Assembly: GCF_900108175.1 (NCBI RefSeq)
Contig: NZ_FNVO01000009.1
Coordinates: 38,744-102,743, forward strand
Source of the DNA: Thermomonospora echinospora
Lineage (GTDB): Bacteria; Actinomycetota; Actinomycetes; Streptosporangiales; Streptosporangiaceae
Direction of reading: 5' to 3'
DNA length: 64,000 bases
The translations under genes and the position numbers were made by a program. Under the pieces are notes generated by a model that did no database searches, was not told where the DNA came from, and was given only the letters and a program-made list of their open reading frames with translations. Shown in pieces: positions 8,040 to 16,894 of the stretch (its first letter is position 1; each line of letters opens with the position of its first letter).

Positions 8040-8560
8040 CGCCGCACCTCCTCTCCCGGACGAGGCGGGCCGAACGCCCGCATGATCCTGTGCTCGGTGT
8101 CGAGCACCTCCCGCCGTACCCGCTCGGCGTCCCGCTCACCGTGGATCGGCATCCCGTGCACGTAAAGCAACGAGCCGGGCCGGTCGACATCCACCACTAG
8201 CGAGCCGGGGCGCAGCGAGACGCTGTGCGCGACCATGAGCAGCGTCACGTCGGTGCCGGACCGGAACCGCACGGCGACGATCCCGCCGCGCACCGACGCC
8301 GTCCTGCGCAGCGCGTACCACCCGACGACGACGCTGGAGACGACCAGGTCGGCGGTGAACGCCACCAGCGCCCGGGCCAGCGGGGCGGGATGCACCCGGC
8401 TGAAGATCGGCAGCGCCGGCAGCCGGGTGGCCAGGCCGACCAGCACGACCAGCACACAGCCGCCGATGACCGTGGTGGCGTCCGCCCGCCCCCACAGCGC
8501 CAGCCAGACCGCCAGCAGCCAGACCGCCATCACCAGCCGCGAGGTCAGCCGGATCTTCAC
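8036..8560 (-). CDS. mrpE: MrpE, monovalent cation/H+ antiporter subunit E
   Basis: A 174-residue subunit E. Two N-terminal hydrophobic helices (residues about 10-45) are followed by a third, then the soluble C-terminal domain with the family motif SLVVDVDRPGSLLYVHGMPI. The length is usual. It overlaps both mrpD and mrpF by 4 bp and its order A-C-D-E-F-G is canonical. Confidence 0.92.
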   Translation of the reverse strand: MKIRLTSRLVMAVWLLAVWLALWGRADATTVIGGCVLVVLVGLATRLPALPIFSRVHPAPLARALVAFTADLVVSSVVVGWYALRRTASVRGGIVAVRFRSGTDVTLLMVAHSVSLRPGSLVVDVDRPGSLLYVHGMPIHGERDAERVRREVLDTEHRIMRAFGPPRPGEEVRR

Positions 8561-10107
8561 GGGGCCTCCTCACCCAGCACGGCGTGCTGGTAGGCGGTGC
8601 GGTCGAGCAGGTCGCCCGCGGCCTGCACACTCCAGGAGGTCAGCGGGCCGGCCAGCACCGCCACCGCCAGCCCGCAGGCGACCATGCCGGCCGTCACCGT
8701 GCGCACCAGCCGGTGGCTGTAGCGCTGCTGCCGCGACAGGCCGGGCTCCTCCCCGGCCTTCTCCTCGGGCGGCAGTTCGGGGGCGGGGGCCTGGGATCGG
8801 GGACGCCAGAACGCCATCGTCCAGATCCGGCTCATCGCCACCAGCGTCAGCAGGCTGGCCAGCACCGCCACGGACGTCACCGCGTAGCCCAGCGTCCGGC
8901 CGGACCCGAATCCCGCCTGCAACAGCGCCAGTTTGGCGACGAATCCCGACAGCGGCGGCACCCCGCTCAGGCTCATGGCCGGGACGAAGAACAGCACGGC
9001 GGTGAACGCCGAGGCGCCGGCGAGCCCGCCGATCCGTTCCAGCGAGGTCTCCCCCGTCTCGTCCTGCATGAGGTCGCTGGTCAGGAACAACGTCGCCTGC
9101 ACGATGATGTGGTGGACGAGGTAGAGGATCGCGCCGGTCAGCCCCGCCACCGAGAACAGCGCCAGCCCGAACACCATGAACCCGATATGGCCGACCAGCA
9201 CGAACGACAGGATCCGGTGGATGTCCTGCTGGGTCAGCGCCCCCAGCAACCCGACCACCATGGTCAGCGCGGCCAGCACCAGCAGCGGGGTGCCCACGTC
9301 GTGCTGCGGGAACAGCAGCGTCTGGGTGCGGATCATCGCGTACACGGCGGTCTTGGTCAGCAGCGCCGCGAAGATGGCGGTGATCTTGGTGATGGCGGCC
9401 GGGTAGCTGTCGGGCAGCCACAGGTGCAGCGGCGCCACCGCTCCCTTGATCCCGAACACCACCAGGAACATCAGCGCCAGCGCCGTCCGCGTCCCCGCCG
9501 GCAGGTCCTCGGTACGCGTCGACAGGTCGGCGAGGTTGACCGTCCCCGTCGCCGTGTAGGTCAGCCCGATCGTCGTCAGGAACAGGATCGAGGACGTCAG
9601 GCTGACCACCACGTACATCGTCCCGGCGTGCATCCGCGCCGGGGTGGGCGCCAAGGTGATCAGCACGTAGCTGGAGGCCAGCATGACCTCGAAGCCCACG
9701 AACAGGTTGAACAGGTCGCCGGCCAGGAACGACAGGCACACCCCGGCCGACAGCATCAGGTACGCCGGGTAGTACACGCTGGGCCGGGCCTCGCTGTGCC
9801 CGACCACGCCCTGCCCGACCGCGTACAGCAGGATGGCCAGCAGCACCACGCTGGAGACCACCAGCATCAGCACGGTCAGCCGGTCGGCCACCAGCGTGAT
9901 GCCCAGCGGCGCGGGCCAGCCCCCCGTCTGGGTGGTGATCACGCCCTCCCGCGCGACCTCCACCGCCAGCGCGACCGACACGGCCACCACCCCGGCGGTC
10001 ACCCCCACCCCCAGCAGCCGCAGCCAGGTCTGCGAGCGCCAGGCCGGCAGCATCAGCGCCGCCCCGGCCAGTGGCAGGACGAACGGCAGCGGCAGTAGGA
10101 CGTTCAC
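8557..10107 (-). CDS. mrpD: MrpD, proton-translocating subunit D
   Basis: A 516-residue NuoN/NuoM-like membrane protein with about 14 helices. Features shared with complex I antiporter subunits are visible: GFEVMLASSYVLI, the Lys-containing GIKGAVAPLHLWLPDSYPAA helix, and the broken helix around HIIVQATLFLTSDLMQ. MrpD and MrpA are the two large ion-conducting subunits. ATG at 10107 overlaps the mrpC stop (ATGA). Confidence 0.93.
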   Translation of the reverse strand: MNVLLPLPFVLPLAGAALMLPAWRSQTWLRLLGVGVTAGVVAVSVALAVEVAREGVITTQTGGWPAPLGITLVADRLTVLMLVVSSVVLLAILLYAVGQGVVGHSEARPSVYYPAYLMLSAGVCLSFLAGDLFNLFVGFEVMLASSYVLITLAPTPARMHAGTMYVVVSLTSSILFLTTIGLTYTATGTVNLADLSTRTEDLPAGTRTALALMFLVVFGIKGAVAPLHLWLPDSYPAAITKITAIFAALLTKTAVYAMIRTQTLLFPQHDVGTPLLVLAALTMVVGLLGALTQQDIHRILSFVLVGHIGFMVFGLALFSVAGLTGAILYLVHHIIVQATLFLTSDLMQDETGETSLERIGGLAGASAFTAVLFFVPAMSLSGVPPLSGFVAKLALLQAGFGSGRTLGYAVTSVAVLASLLTLVAMSRIWTMAFWRPRSQAPAPELPPEEKAGEEPGLSRQQRYSHRLVRTVTAGMVACGLAVAVLAGPLTSWSVQAAGDLLDRTAYQHAVLGEEAP

Positions 10108-10517
10108 CCGTGGTCCTCCTCCGCGACCTCGTGGGAGGCGTACTCGTCGCCCGCGCCACGCCGCGCCTCGGCGTTGACCCGGCGGTCCTCCACGTCGTCC
10201 TGCACCTTGTCCTCATCCAGGAACAGCCAGCTCCGGTAGGCGAGCGCCAGCAGGAACGCCGTCACCCCGAACGTGATGACGATCGCGGTGAGCGCCATGG
10301 CCTGGGGCAGCGGGTCGGTCATGCGTTCCCCGCCCGGCAGGTGCCTGCCCAGCAGCGGAGGCGCCCCCGCCGGGCCGCCCGCCAGCAGCAGCCCCAGGTT
10401 GGCGGCGTGCCCCAGCAGCACGAACCCGACCACGATCCGGATCAGCGAACGCTGCATCAGCAGGTAGAAGCCGATCGAGAACAGCACGCCCACCACGACC
10501 AGCAGCACCAGGCTCAT
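10104..10517 (-). CDS. mrpC: MrpC, NuoK-like subunit C
   Basis: A 137-residue NuoK-like protein with three membrane helices and the conserved MTDPLPQAMALTAIVITFGV segment. It has a longer hydrophilic tail than most MrpC proteins, with DEDKVQDDVEDRRVNAEARR in its first part. The ATG at 10517 overlaps the mrpA stop; open frame upstream of it is a shadow of mrpA. Confidence 0.92.
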   Translation of the reverse strand: MSLVLLVVVGVLFSIGFYLLMQRSLIRIVVGFVLLGHAANLGLLLAGGPAGAPPLLGRHLPGGERMTDPLPQAMALTAIVITFGVTAFLLALAYRSWLFLDEDKVQDDVEDRRVNAEARRGAGDEYASHEVAEEDHG

Positions 10518-13399
10518 GACGCCCCTCCGGAGACCTTCTCCGGCTCCTTCTCCAGGCTGCTGCCCAGCGTCCTGGTCAGGCTCAGCACCAGCCCGAGCAC
10601 CAGGACGTACACGCCCAGGTCGAAGAAGAAACCGGTGGGGAGCTTGACGTGCCCGAAGACGGGCCACGTCCACTCCAGCACCGTCGACTGGAGGAAGTTC
10701 CCGCCGGCCAGCCACCCGCCCGCGCCCGTGCACAGCGCGATCGCCAGCCCGCCGCCGATGAGGACCGACGCGTCCACCGGCAGCGCGGCCGACAGTTCCC
10801 GCATCCCGCCGGCCAGGTAGCGCAGGACGAACGCCGTCCCGGCCACCAGCCCGCCCACGAAGCCGCCGCCGGGCTGGTTGTGCCCGGCGAACAGCAGGTA
10901 GACCGAGAACACCAGGATGGTCGGGGTCAGCACCCGGGCCGTCACCGCCAGCAGCACCGAAGGGGGTCCCAGCGGCGGGTGTCCGGGGGCGGTCAGCCAT
11001 CTTCCCCCGGGCGTCTCCGCCGGCTCCGGGACGTCCCGGTGGCGCGGCCGTTCCTCGCGCATGCCGGTCAGCACCAGTGCCGCCACGCCCACCGCCGCCG
11101 CGGCCAGCACCGAGATCTCCCCCAGCGTGTCCAGCGCCCGCAGGTCCACCAGGAGCGCGTCCACGACGTTCTTGGCGTCCTCCTCGGCGGCCTCCCGCGC
11201 GTATCCGGGGCCGACCGGGGCGTACTGCCGGCTGAGCACCGCGACCGCCAGGAACGTCGTGACGAACGCCCCCAGGCACACGCTGATCACGGCGGACCCG
11301 ACCCGGGCGGCACGTGTCCGCCGCAGGGGCGGGAACCGTTCCGGCAGCCGCCGCAGCACGAAGACCAGGATGATCAGCGTGAGGGTCTCCACGACCAGTG
11401 AGGTGAGCGCGAGGTCCGGCGCTCCGTGTACGACGAACAGCCCCACGACGCCGTAGCCCACCGCGCCCAGCAGCAGCGCCGCCGACAGCCTGCGGCCCAC
11501 CCATGCGGCCATCACCGCCGCGCTCACCACGACCACGCCGATGACGAGTTGCACCGGGTGGTCCCACGGCTGGACGCGGCCGGTCTCCAGGCTGGGCACC
11601 GTCCCTCTGTTCAGCGCCATCACCAGGCTCGTCCCCGGCAGCAGCAGAACGGTCAGCACGATCACCGCGAGGTAGACGGGCAGCGATCCCACCTGTGTCC
11701 GCCGCGTCAGCCCGCGCGCCGTCTTGAACAGGCCCTTGAGGACGACGTGGTAGCCCTGCCGGCCCGTGGGCAGCCGCGACAGGGCCGCCCACACCGGCCG
11801 CAGCCGTGGGGAGAGGAAGTACAGCCCTGCCCCCAGCACCCAGGTCAACGCACCCAGGGCGATCGGCAGCCCCAGCCCGTGCCACAGCGACAGCTCATAG
11901 CCCTTGCCCACGGCCGGCAGCCGGTCCGCGTAAGGGGCGATCATCTCCTGCCACAGTCCCGGCACCAGCCCCGCACCGAACCCGGCGACTGCCAGCAGCA
12001 CGATCGGCCACAGCGCGACCCGGGGCAGCCGCACCCGCGCTCCGTCGGCCCCGCGGAACGCGCTCTGCCACACGCTCACCGCGTCGTCCTTGAGCCCCTG
12101 GACGGTCGGCGTCTCGGTGTTCCCGCCGAACGCGGCCTGGAGGAAGCGCAGCCCGTAGGCCACCGTGAACACCGAACCGGCCACCACCCCCGCCAGCACG
12201 GCCACGTCCACTCCGCCATGGGTGAACGCTTCGAGCGCCGCCTCCTTGGCCACGTACCCCAGGAACGGCGGCAGCCCCACCATCGACGCCACGGCCAGCG
12301 CCGTCGCCAGCGCCGCGAACGGTATCCGCCGCCCCGTCTGGTACAGCTCGCTGCCCCGCCGCGTCCCGAACCGGTGGTCCAGGACGCCCACCACCAGGAA
12401 CATCGGGGCCTTGTAGAGCCCGTGCGCCAGCAGCAGCGCCAGCCCGGCCAGCGCCGCCGTCCGCGTTCCGGCCCCGCACAGCACCATGAGGAAGCCGAGC
12501 TGGCTGATCGTCCCGTACGCCAGCAGCCGTTTCAGGTCGTCCTGCCAGAGCGCCTGCCACCCGCCGACGATCAGGCTGACCAGGCCCACCACGACGACCA
12601 GCGGCCGCCACGCCCCGGTCTCGGCGAACGCGGGCGTCAGCCTCGCCACCAGGTACACCCCGGCCTGCACCATCGCCGCCGCGTGCAGGTACGCGCTGAC
12701 CGGCGTCGGCGCCACCATCGCCGCGGGCAGCCACGAGTGCAGCGGCACCTGCGCCGACTTGGCGAACGCCCCGAGCAGGATGAGGACGAGCGCCACGTCC
12801 ACCGCGACGCCCTGGGGAGGGCGGGCCAGGATCGCGGAGATCGTGTACGTGCCCGCCGCCTGTCCCAGCACCACGAACCCGGCGAGCATCACCAGCCCGA
12901 ACCCGGTCGTCATCAGCAGCGCCTGGTTGGCCGCCCGCCGGTGCTCCTTGATCTCGGGGCTGAACCCGCCGATCAGGATGTAGGAGCACAACGTGGTCAG
13001 CTCCCAGAACACGTACAGCACCAGCAGGTTGTCGGCCAGCACCAGCCCCGTCATCGCCCCGGCGAACGCGACCAGCACCCCGATGCCCAGCGGCGGCGGC
13101 TGACCGAAGTACCAGACCGAGTACGCCAGCACCAGCGCCCCGACCCCGCCCACCAGGAGCAGCAGCACCCAGGCCGGCCCGTCCAGCCGGAACTGCAGCA
13201 CCAGTCCCAGATCGGGCGCCCAGTCGAACCGCTCGGCGATCGGCCTCCCCTCGGCCACCGCCCCCGTCTGGCGGGCCGCCCACAGCACCGTGGCCAGCGG
13301 GGCGAGCGCCGCCACGTACGTCATCACCCGCCGGTCATGCCGCAGCGCCCAGGGCACGACGAGCGCAACGGTGGCGTGGAACAGGACGAGCATCAGCAT
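10514..13399 (-). CDS. mrpA: MrpA with fused MrpB domain
   Basis: A 961-residue fusion. Residues about 1-500 are the NuoL-like antiporter part (motifs YVFWELTTLCSYILIG, HSWLPAAMVAPTPVSAYLHAA and the broken-helix LAHGLYKAPMFLVVG). The C-terminal part contains the MrpB-like domain (HNQPGGGFVGGLVAG and TGFFFDLGVYVLVLG). Fusion of subunits A and B is common in actinobacteria and explains the absence of a separate mrpB. This is the first gene of a six-gene operon with 4-bp overlaps plus the AI-2E gene. ATG codons exist at 13399 and 13393; the first is used here. Confidence 0.93.
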   Translation of the reverse strand: MLMLVLFHATVALVVPWALRHDRRVMTYVAALAPLATVLWAARQTGAVAEGRPIAERFDWAPDLGLVLQFRLDGPAWVLLLLVGGVGALVLAYSVWYFGQPPPLGIGVLVAFAGAMTGLVLADNLLVLYVFWELTTLCSYILIGGFSPEIKEHRRAANQALLMTTGFGLVMLAGFVVLGQAAGTYTISAILARPPQGVAVDVALVLILLGAFAKSAQVPLHSWLPAAMVAPTPVSAYLHAAAMVQAGVYLVARLTPAFAETGAWRPLVVVVGLVSLIVGGWQALWQDDLKRLLAYGTISQLGFLMVLCGAGTRTAALAGLALLLAHGLYKAPMFLVVGVLDHRFGTRRGSELYQTGRRIPFAALATALAVASMVGLPPFLGYVAKEAALEAFTHGGVDVAVLAGVVAGSVFTVAYGLRFLQAAFGGNTETPTVQGLKDDAVSVWQSAFRGADGARVRLPRVALWPIVLLAVAGFGAGLVPGLWQEMIAPYADRLPAVGKGYELSLWHGLGLPIALGALTWVLGAGLYFLSPRLRPVWAALSRLPTGRQGYHVVLKGLFKTARGLTRRTQVGSLPVYLAVIVLTVLLLPGTSLVMALNRGTVPSLETGRVQPWDHPVQLVIGVVVVSAAVMAAWVGRRLSAALLLGAVGYGVVGLFVVHGAPDLALTSLVVETLTLIILVFVLRRLPERFPPLRRTRAARVGSAVISVCLGAFVTTFLAVAVLSRQYAPVGPGYAREAAEEDAKNVVDALLVDLRALDTLGEISVLAAAAVGVAALVLTGMREERPRHRDVPEPAETPGGRWLTAPGHPPLGPPSVLLAVTARVLTPTILVFSVYLLFAGHNQPGGGFVGGLVAGTAFVLRYLAGGMRELSAALPVDASVLIGGGLAIALCTGAGGWLAGGNFLQSTVLEWTWPVFGHVKLPTGFFFDLGVYVLVLGLVLSLTRTLGSSLEKEPEKVSGGAS

Positions 13400-13689
13400 G
13401 GCCGCGAGTCCCCCACCGCATCCCCCCCTCGCACTGGGCGTGCGACCGACCTACCCACCTGACGTGCCCGAAACGGCCCAAATCAGCCCTTCTCACCGCT
13501 GACCAGGAACTTCATCCCCCTTCGCCAGCGACCACGCGCCCCCGGTGACTCCTCCAGGACCCACGGTGAACGGGTGAGCGGTCCGCACCTGAGGCATGCC
13601 TGCGGAAACCTTCGCGGCGAGCGTTCCAAGGCCAACTTGAGATCGTTTCGGGCCTGCGCAAGCCCGCGAAACGTCATATGATCTTGCTC

Positions 13690-13711
13690 GACCGAGAACC
13701 TGTTCTTGGTC
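13690..13711. promoter_or_regulatory. 22-bp imperfect palindrome, possible operator
   Basis: GACCGAGAAC and GTTCTTGGTC are separated by 2 bp and pair with one mismatch. The spacing suits a dimeric DNA-binding protein better than an RNA hairpin. It lies about 290 bp before mrpA. Confidence 0.35.
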
Positions 13712-13768
13712 AAGGCCCCGGGAACTGGTGTAGCCCCACCTGCCGGGGCCGTTCTGCTTCCGGTGGGC

Positions 13769-13812
13769 GGGAGCGGGGCCGCGGCTGCACCCCAGCCACC
13801 GCGGCCCCTCCC
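13769..13812. terminator. GC-rich hairpin, possible second terminator
   Basis: Perfect 10-bp arms GGGGCCGCGG (13775-13784) and CCGCGGCCCC (13799-13808), with outer GGGA/TCCC pairing beyond a 2-nt bulge. There is no U-tract. It lies between the end of the 13977-14312 gene and mrpA. Confidence 0.5.
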
Positions 13813-13916
13813 CTGGCCGGTGAGCGACCCATATCGGGAGCCGCCCGCCCACCGGCCGGTCCGTACGGGTCCGGCCGCTTCCCCTCGTCTTTCGGCCGGT
13901 GCCGTACGGGCTCTCA

Positions 13917-13963
13917 GCGCGATGGCCGCCGTGTCTGGGGGGTGACCGTGGCGGCCATCGCGC
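13917..13963 (-). terminator. Terminator hairpin of the 13977-14312 gene
   Basis: Perfect 14-bp arms GCGCGATGGCCGCC (13917-13930) and GGCGGCCATCGCGC (13950-13963) around a 19-nt loop begin 14 nt after the stop codon on the minus strand. Confidence 0.75.
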
Positions 13964-13976
13964 GGTCCGTGGCGCG

Positions 13977-14312
13977 TCAGGACATCTGGGCGCACACCCG
14001 AGCGGCCTCCGCGAACACGTCGTCCATCGGCTGTCCGCCGCCCCGCCGTGCGACCACCGTCCCCGTACCCGAGTCCACCTGGACGCGGACGAGCAGGTCG
14101 CCGTACCAGTAGCCGTCCGTCCACCAGGGCCGCGTCACCGAGTGAACGAGCCCCAGCGCCCCGGCCGGCGCCTCCCGCAACGCCTCTGCCAGCCGCCGCA
14201 CGGCCTTTCCCTGGTCGTCACAGACCCCGACCGCCCCGAGCGCCGGGGGATCGCCGCCCCGTTCCACGACCGTCCAGGAGAACAACCGTTCCGTAGTGGC
14301 AGGCCCGCTCAT
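13977..14312 (-). CDS. Hypothetical small protein divergent from an XRE regulator
   Basis: A 111-residue cytoplasmic protein I do not recognise. It has a mixed alpha/beta look: LFSWTVVERGG at the start, a Trp-rich strand around residue 65 (RPWWTDGYWYGDLLVRVQVD), and a C-terminal helix (MDDVFAEAARVCAQM). It diverges from an XRE-TPR regulator across a 162-bp region with an inverted repeat, so the regulator may control it. A strong hairpin terminates it. Confidence 0.6.
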   Translation of the reverse strand: MSGPATTERLFSWTVVERGGDPPALGAVGVCDDQGKAVRRLAEALREAPAGALGLVHSVTRPWWTDGYWYGDLLVRVQVDSGTGTVVARRGGGQPMDDVFAEAARVCAQMS

Positions 14313-14380
14313 CGCCCCGTCCTTTCCCGCCGGCTACATGAATCTTCCGGTTACTCGCCGTTCGCTACCCATCAGCGCCC

Positions 14381-14400
14381 CGTCAACGCTTTTATTGACG
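14381..14400. promoter_or_regulatory. Inverted repeat in the divergent promoter region
   Basis: CGTCAA (14381-14386) and TTGACG (14395-14400) form a dyad in a relatively AT-rich stretch. The right arm TTGACG resembles a -35 box pointing toward the XRE gene at 14475, so a protein bound here could repress it. Confidence 0.4.
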
Positions 14401-14474
14401 CAGAAGCAGAACACCTTGACCAGCACTTTGTTGTGGGCCGCGGGCACGCCCACACGGACACGAACGGAGCCGCA

Positions 14475-15806
14475 ATGCCGAAGCAACCGCGCCGGATAGA
14501 TCCACAAGAATCCCCGCGCCATCTGCTCGGCGCCGCCCTCCGCCACTGGCGCCACGAGGTCCGCAACATTGACCTGCGAGAACTCGCCGAACGCGCCTAC
14601 GTCGACTTCTCCCAGATCGCCAAATGGGAACGCGCCGAACGCCCCGCCCCCACCGACGCCATCACCCGCATCGACACCGAACTCCAGGCAGGCGGCCACC
14701 TCATCGCATTGCACGCATTGGTAACAGAGCTGGAGAATCTACGCATTCGACAAGAGCAACCGACCCGGGAGGTCGACATGGCTCAGTTCGACGATCAACG
14801 CCGCCGCCTGCTGCAAACCCTCACCGCACTCGGCGTCGCCTCCGCCACCACGGCCCTGGAGCCCATCCGCCACGCCCTGGCGTCCTCGCTGCCCAACGCG
14901 GCCCAGTACGCCGTCTCGGACTGGGAGGAGATCGCCGTCGAGCACTCGCACACCTATCTGGTCACACATCCAGCCGAGGTTCTTCGCGATCTCTCCGTCG
15001 ATGTCGCCTCTCTGCAGTACGCGATCAAGAACAGCGAGAGCGAGCCGACCGCTCGCGCGCTGTGCGCGGTGGGCGCTCACATGACGATGCTGATGGCGAT
15101 GGCTCTCGGCGGCCTCGACATGCGGCGTGATGCCCGGAACTGGTGGCGGGTCGCACGACACATGGCGGACGACGCGGAGAAGGCGTCCCTGCGCGCGTGG
15201 GTGCGCGGCTTCGAGGCGATGTCGTCCCTGTACAGGCAGCGGCCACTGCATGTCGTCCTCACCATGACCGACGAGGCCATCGAGATCGCGGGCGACGACC
15301 CCGACCCCTCCGTACTGGAGGCCATGGCCACACGTGCCCAGGCCCTTTCCGCCATGGGCAGGCTCCGGGAAGCCGAAAGAGTTCTGCACCAGATGGAACC
15401 GATCTTCGAAAAGCAGCCCTCAATCTCACCGTACGAGGACATCAACTGTGGGCTCTGGGCGGAAACCGCGCTCCTGCACACCCGCGCCTGGGTCTACGCA
15501 CATGCCGGTAGCCCGGCCGCCGACGACGCGTTGGACGCCGCACTGGCCGCCTATCCCCCCGACATGCGACGCCAAGCCGTCCAGATCAAGCTCCTCCAGG
15601 CGGTGTCCCTGGTCCTCAACGGCAACATCACCGAAGCCGTCGAACACGCCCGCAGCACTATGGAAGCCCTCCCCTCCACGCAGCGGACCACGTCCCTCAA
15701 AAAGGGCGCCCACGACGTCCTCCTCCTGATCCCCGAATCCGAGTCGAACCGCCCACCCGTCAAGGAGTACCGCGACTTCCTGACCCTCCCCGCCGCCCAG
15801 AACTGA
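14475..15806 (+). CDS. XRE-family regulator with TPR-like C-terminus
   Basis: A 443-residue protein. Residues about 15-75 form a helix-turn-helix domain (RELAERAYVDFSQIAKWERA, then LQAGGHLIALH). The rest is helical, with repeats of TPR type that sense ligand in many actinobacterial regulators (VLEAMATRAQALSAMGRLRE around residue 275). The ATG at 14475 is preceded by CGGAGC. It is the only visible DNA-binding protein near the divergent small gene. Streptomycete relatives often act in development or signalling, but no target can be named. Confidence 0.8.
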   Translation: MPKQPRRIDPQESPRHLLGAALRHWRHEVRNIDLRELAERAYVDFSQIAKWERAERPAPTDAITRIDTELQAGGHLIALHALVTELENLRIRQEQPTREVDMAQFDDQRRRLLQTLTALGVASATTALEPIRHALASSLPNAAQYAVSDWEEIAVEHSHTYLVTHPAEVLRDLSVDVASLQYAIKNSESEPTARALCAVGAHMTMLMAMALGGLDMRRDARNWWRVARHMADDAEKASLRAWVRGFEAMSSLYRQRPLHVVLTMTDEAIEIAGDDPDPSVLEAMATRAQALSAMGRLREAERVLHQMEPIFEKQPSISPYEDINCGLWAETALLHTRAWVYAHAGSPAADDALDAALAAYPPDMRRQAVQIKLLQAVSLVLNGNITEAVEHARSTMEALPSTQRTTSLKKGAHDVLLLIPESESNRPPVKEYRDFLTLPAAQN

Positions 15807-15950
15807 TCGTCGCCCATCTGCACCATGCCGCCCGGGCCGTTCAACAGGCCGTCTGCCGTTCCGGTCCAACGCAGTGGTCTGCCCCGGACTCCGACCGGCG
15901 GGGTAGGTCGTGGGTGCTGGGGTGGGGGTGGTTTCTGTCAGGATGCGGGC

Positions 15951-16394
15951 ATGCTTTACGACTACTTCGCGGCGGCCGATGACGGGGAGGCCGCGTCGGT
16001 GCTCGGGCGGAGGGGCGGGCCTGACGGGAGCGGGTTCGACTCGGTGGTCACCAAGGGGATCGACCCGGCGGTGCACATGGGGACGCTGGAGGAGTTGCTG
16101 ACCGGGCGTCCGCTGCGGGAGGTCTTCGCCGATCCGCGGTCGGCCCGGCCGGTGGGGCCGGTTCCCCGGGCGGGCGAGCCGGGGGTGGTCACGTTGACCG
16201 ACTCGCTGGCGCGGGCGCTGGCGACGGTGGACGGGGCGATGATCGCGGAGACCGCCGTGCACTGGTCGGAGTCGGAGGAGTTCCACGGGGAGGCGGATCC
16301 CCTCGATCTGGCCGAGTTCCTGATGGATCTGGCGGAGGTCGCCCGCCGGGCGGCTGGGCGGGGGCACCGGCTGTACTGCCGGTCGGCCCCCTGA
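15951..16394 (+). CDS. Hypothetical protein
   Basis: A 147-residue acidic protein starting at ATG 15951 (MLYDYFAAADDGEAASVL). The sequence alternates loops and helices; GFDSVVTKGIDPAVHMGTLEELLTG and the WSESEEFHGEADPLDLAEFL stretch look like a compact alpha/beta domain. It has no signal peptide or membrane helix. I know similar uncharacterised actinobacterial proteins in general terms but cannot assign a family. It precedes the HEAT-repeat gene by 63 nt and may share its transcript. Confidence 0.55.
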   Translation: MLYDYFAAADDGEAASVLGRRGGPDGSGFDSVVTKGIDPAVHMGTLEELLTGRPLREVFADPRSARPVGPVPRAGEPGVVTLTDSLARALATVDGAMIAETAVHWSESEEFHGEADPLDLAEFLMDLAEVARRAAGRGHRLYCRSAP

Positions 16395-16457
16395 CCTCGG
16401 GTCGAACGCCGTACCTGCGACAATTCACCGCGAGGAGCGCGGACCGGGAGGAAGCCA

Positions 16458-16799
16458 GTGCCGGATCAGCCGTTCGCCCGTGCGGTGGAGCGGATGCGCA
16501 GCACCGACCCCGCGCTGCGCGAGAAGGGCTTCGACTTCCTACGCGAGCACGCCGACTCCTACGTCGAGGAGCTCGTCGCCGCGTTCGAGCGGGAGCACGA
16601 CGACGCCGCGATGCGCTGCCTGCTGCTGGAACTCGTCGCGGAGGCCCGCGACCCCCGGGCGCTGCCGGTGCTGGCCGCCCATCTCGACGGCTCCGACGAG
16701 ACGCTGCAGTTCTGGGCGATCAGGGGCCTGGAGATGCTCGGCACCCGCGAGGCCGAACAGGCCCTCGACCGCGCCCGCGCCGAGGGCTGGATCTTCTGA
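16458..16799 (+). CDS. Small HEAT-repeat-like protein
   Basis: A 113-residue helical protein with two or three HEAT/PBS-lyase-type repeats, e.g. ALREKGFDFLREHADSYVEE, then MRCLLLELVAEARDPRALPV, then TLQFWAIRGLEMLGTREAEQ. Such proteins are protein-binding scaffolds. GTG 16458 follows GGGAGGAAGCC, a good ribosome-binding site. It ends 95 nt before the large kinase gene on the same strand, so it may be an accessory to the kinase, though this is only positional. Confidence 0.65.
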   Translation: MPDQPFARAVERMRSTDPALREKGFDFLREHADSYVEELVAAFEREHDDAAMRCLLLELVAEARDPRALPVLAAHLDGSDETLQFWAIRGLEMLGTREAEQALDRARAEGWIF

Positions 16800-16894
16800 C
16801 CGCCCGTTCTCACCCCGGAAGAACGTGTTCCCCTCGGCCGTTCCTTTGGAGATGATCTAGACGACGATGTCGGCGGGCGACCGGGAGAGGCGGG

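Larger units (their letters stand above)
13400..13976. other. Intergenic region upstream of mrpA
   Basis: No supported gene. It should hold the mrp operon promoter near its left end, although I cannot assign -35 and -10 boxes with confidence. It also holds an imperfect dyad at 13644-13673, a 22-bp palindrome at 13690-13711, and two hairpins toward the neighbouring gene (13769-13812 and 13917-13963). Confidence 0.6.

Noticed and set aside
8584..10098. Long plus-strand frame opposite mrpD
   Set aside because: Gln/Arg/His-rich shadow of a gene with unmistakable antiporter motifs; no ribosome-binding site or domain.
13493..13852. Minus-strand open frame upstream of mrpA
   Set aside because: It runs through strong hairpins and a palindrome, has no domain or ribosome-binding site, and is best read as intergenic.
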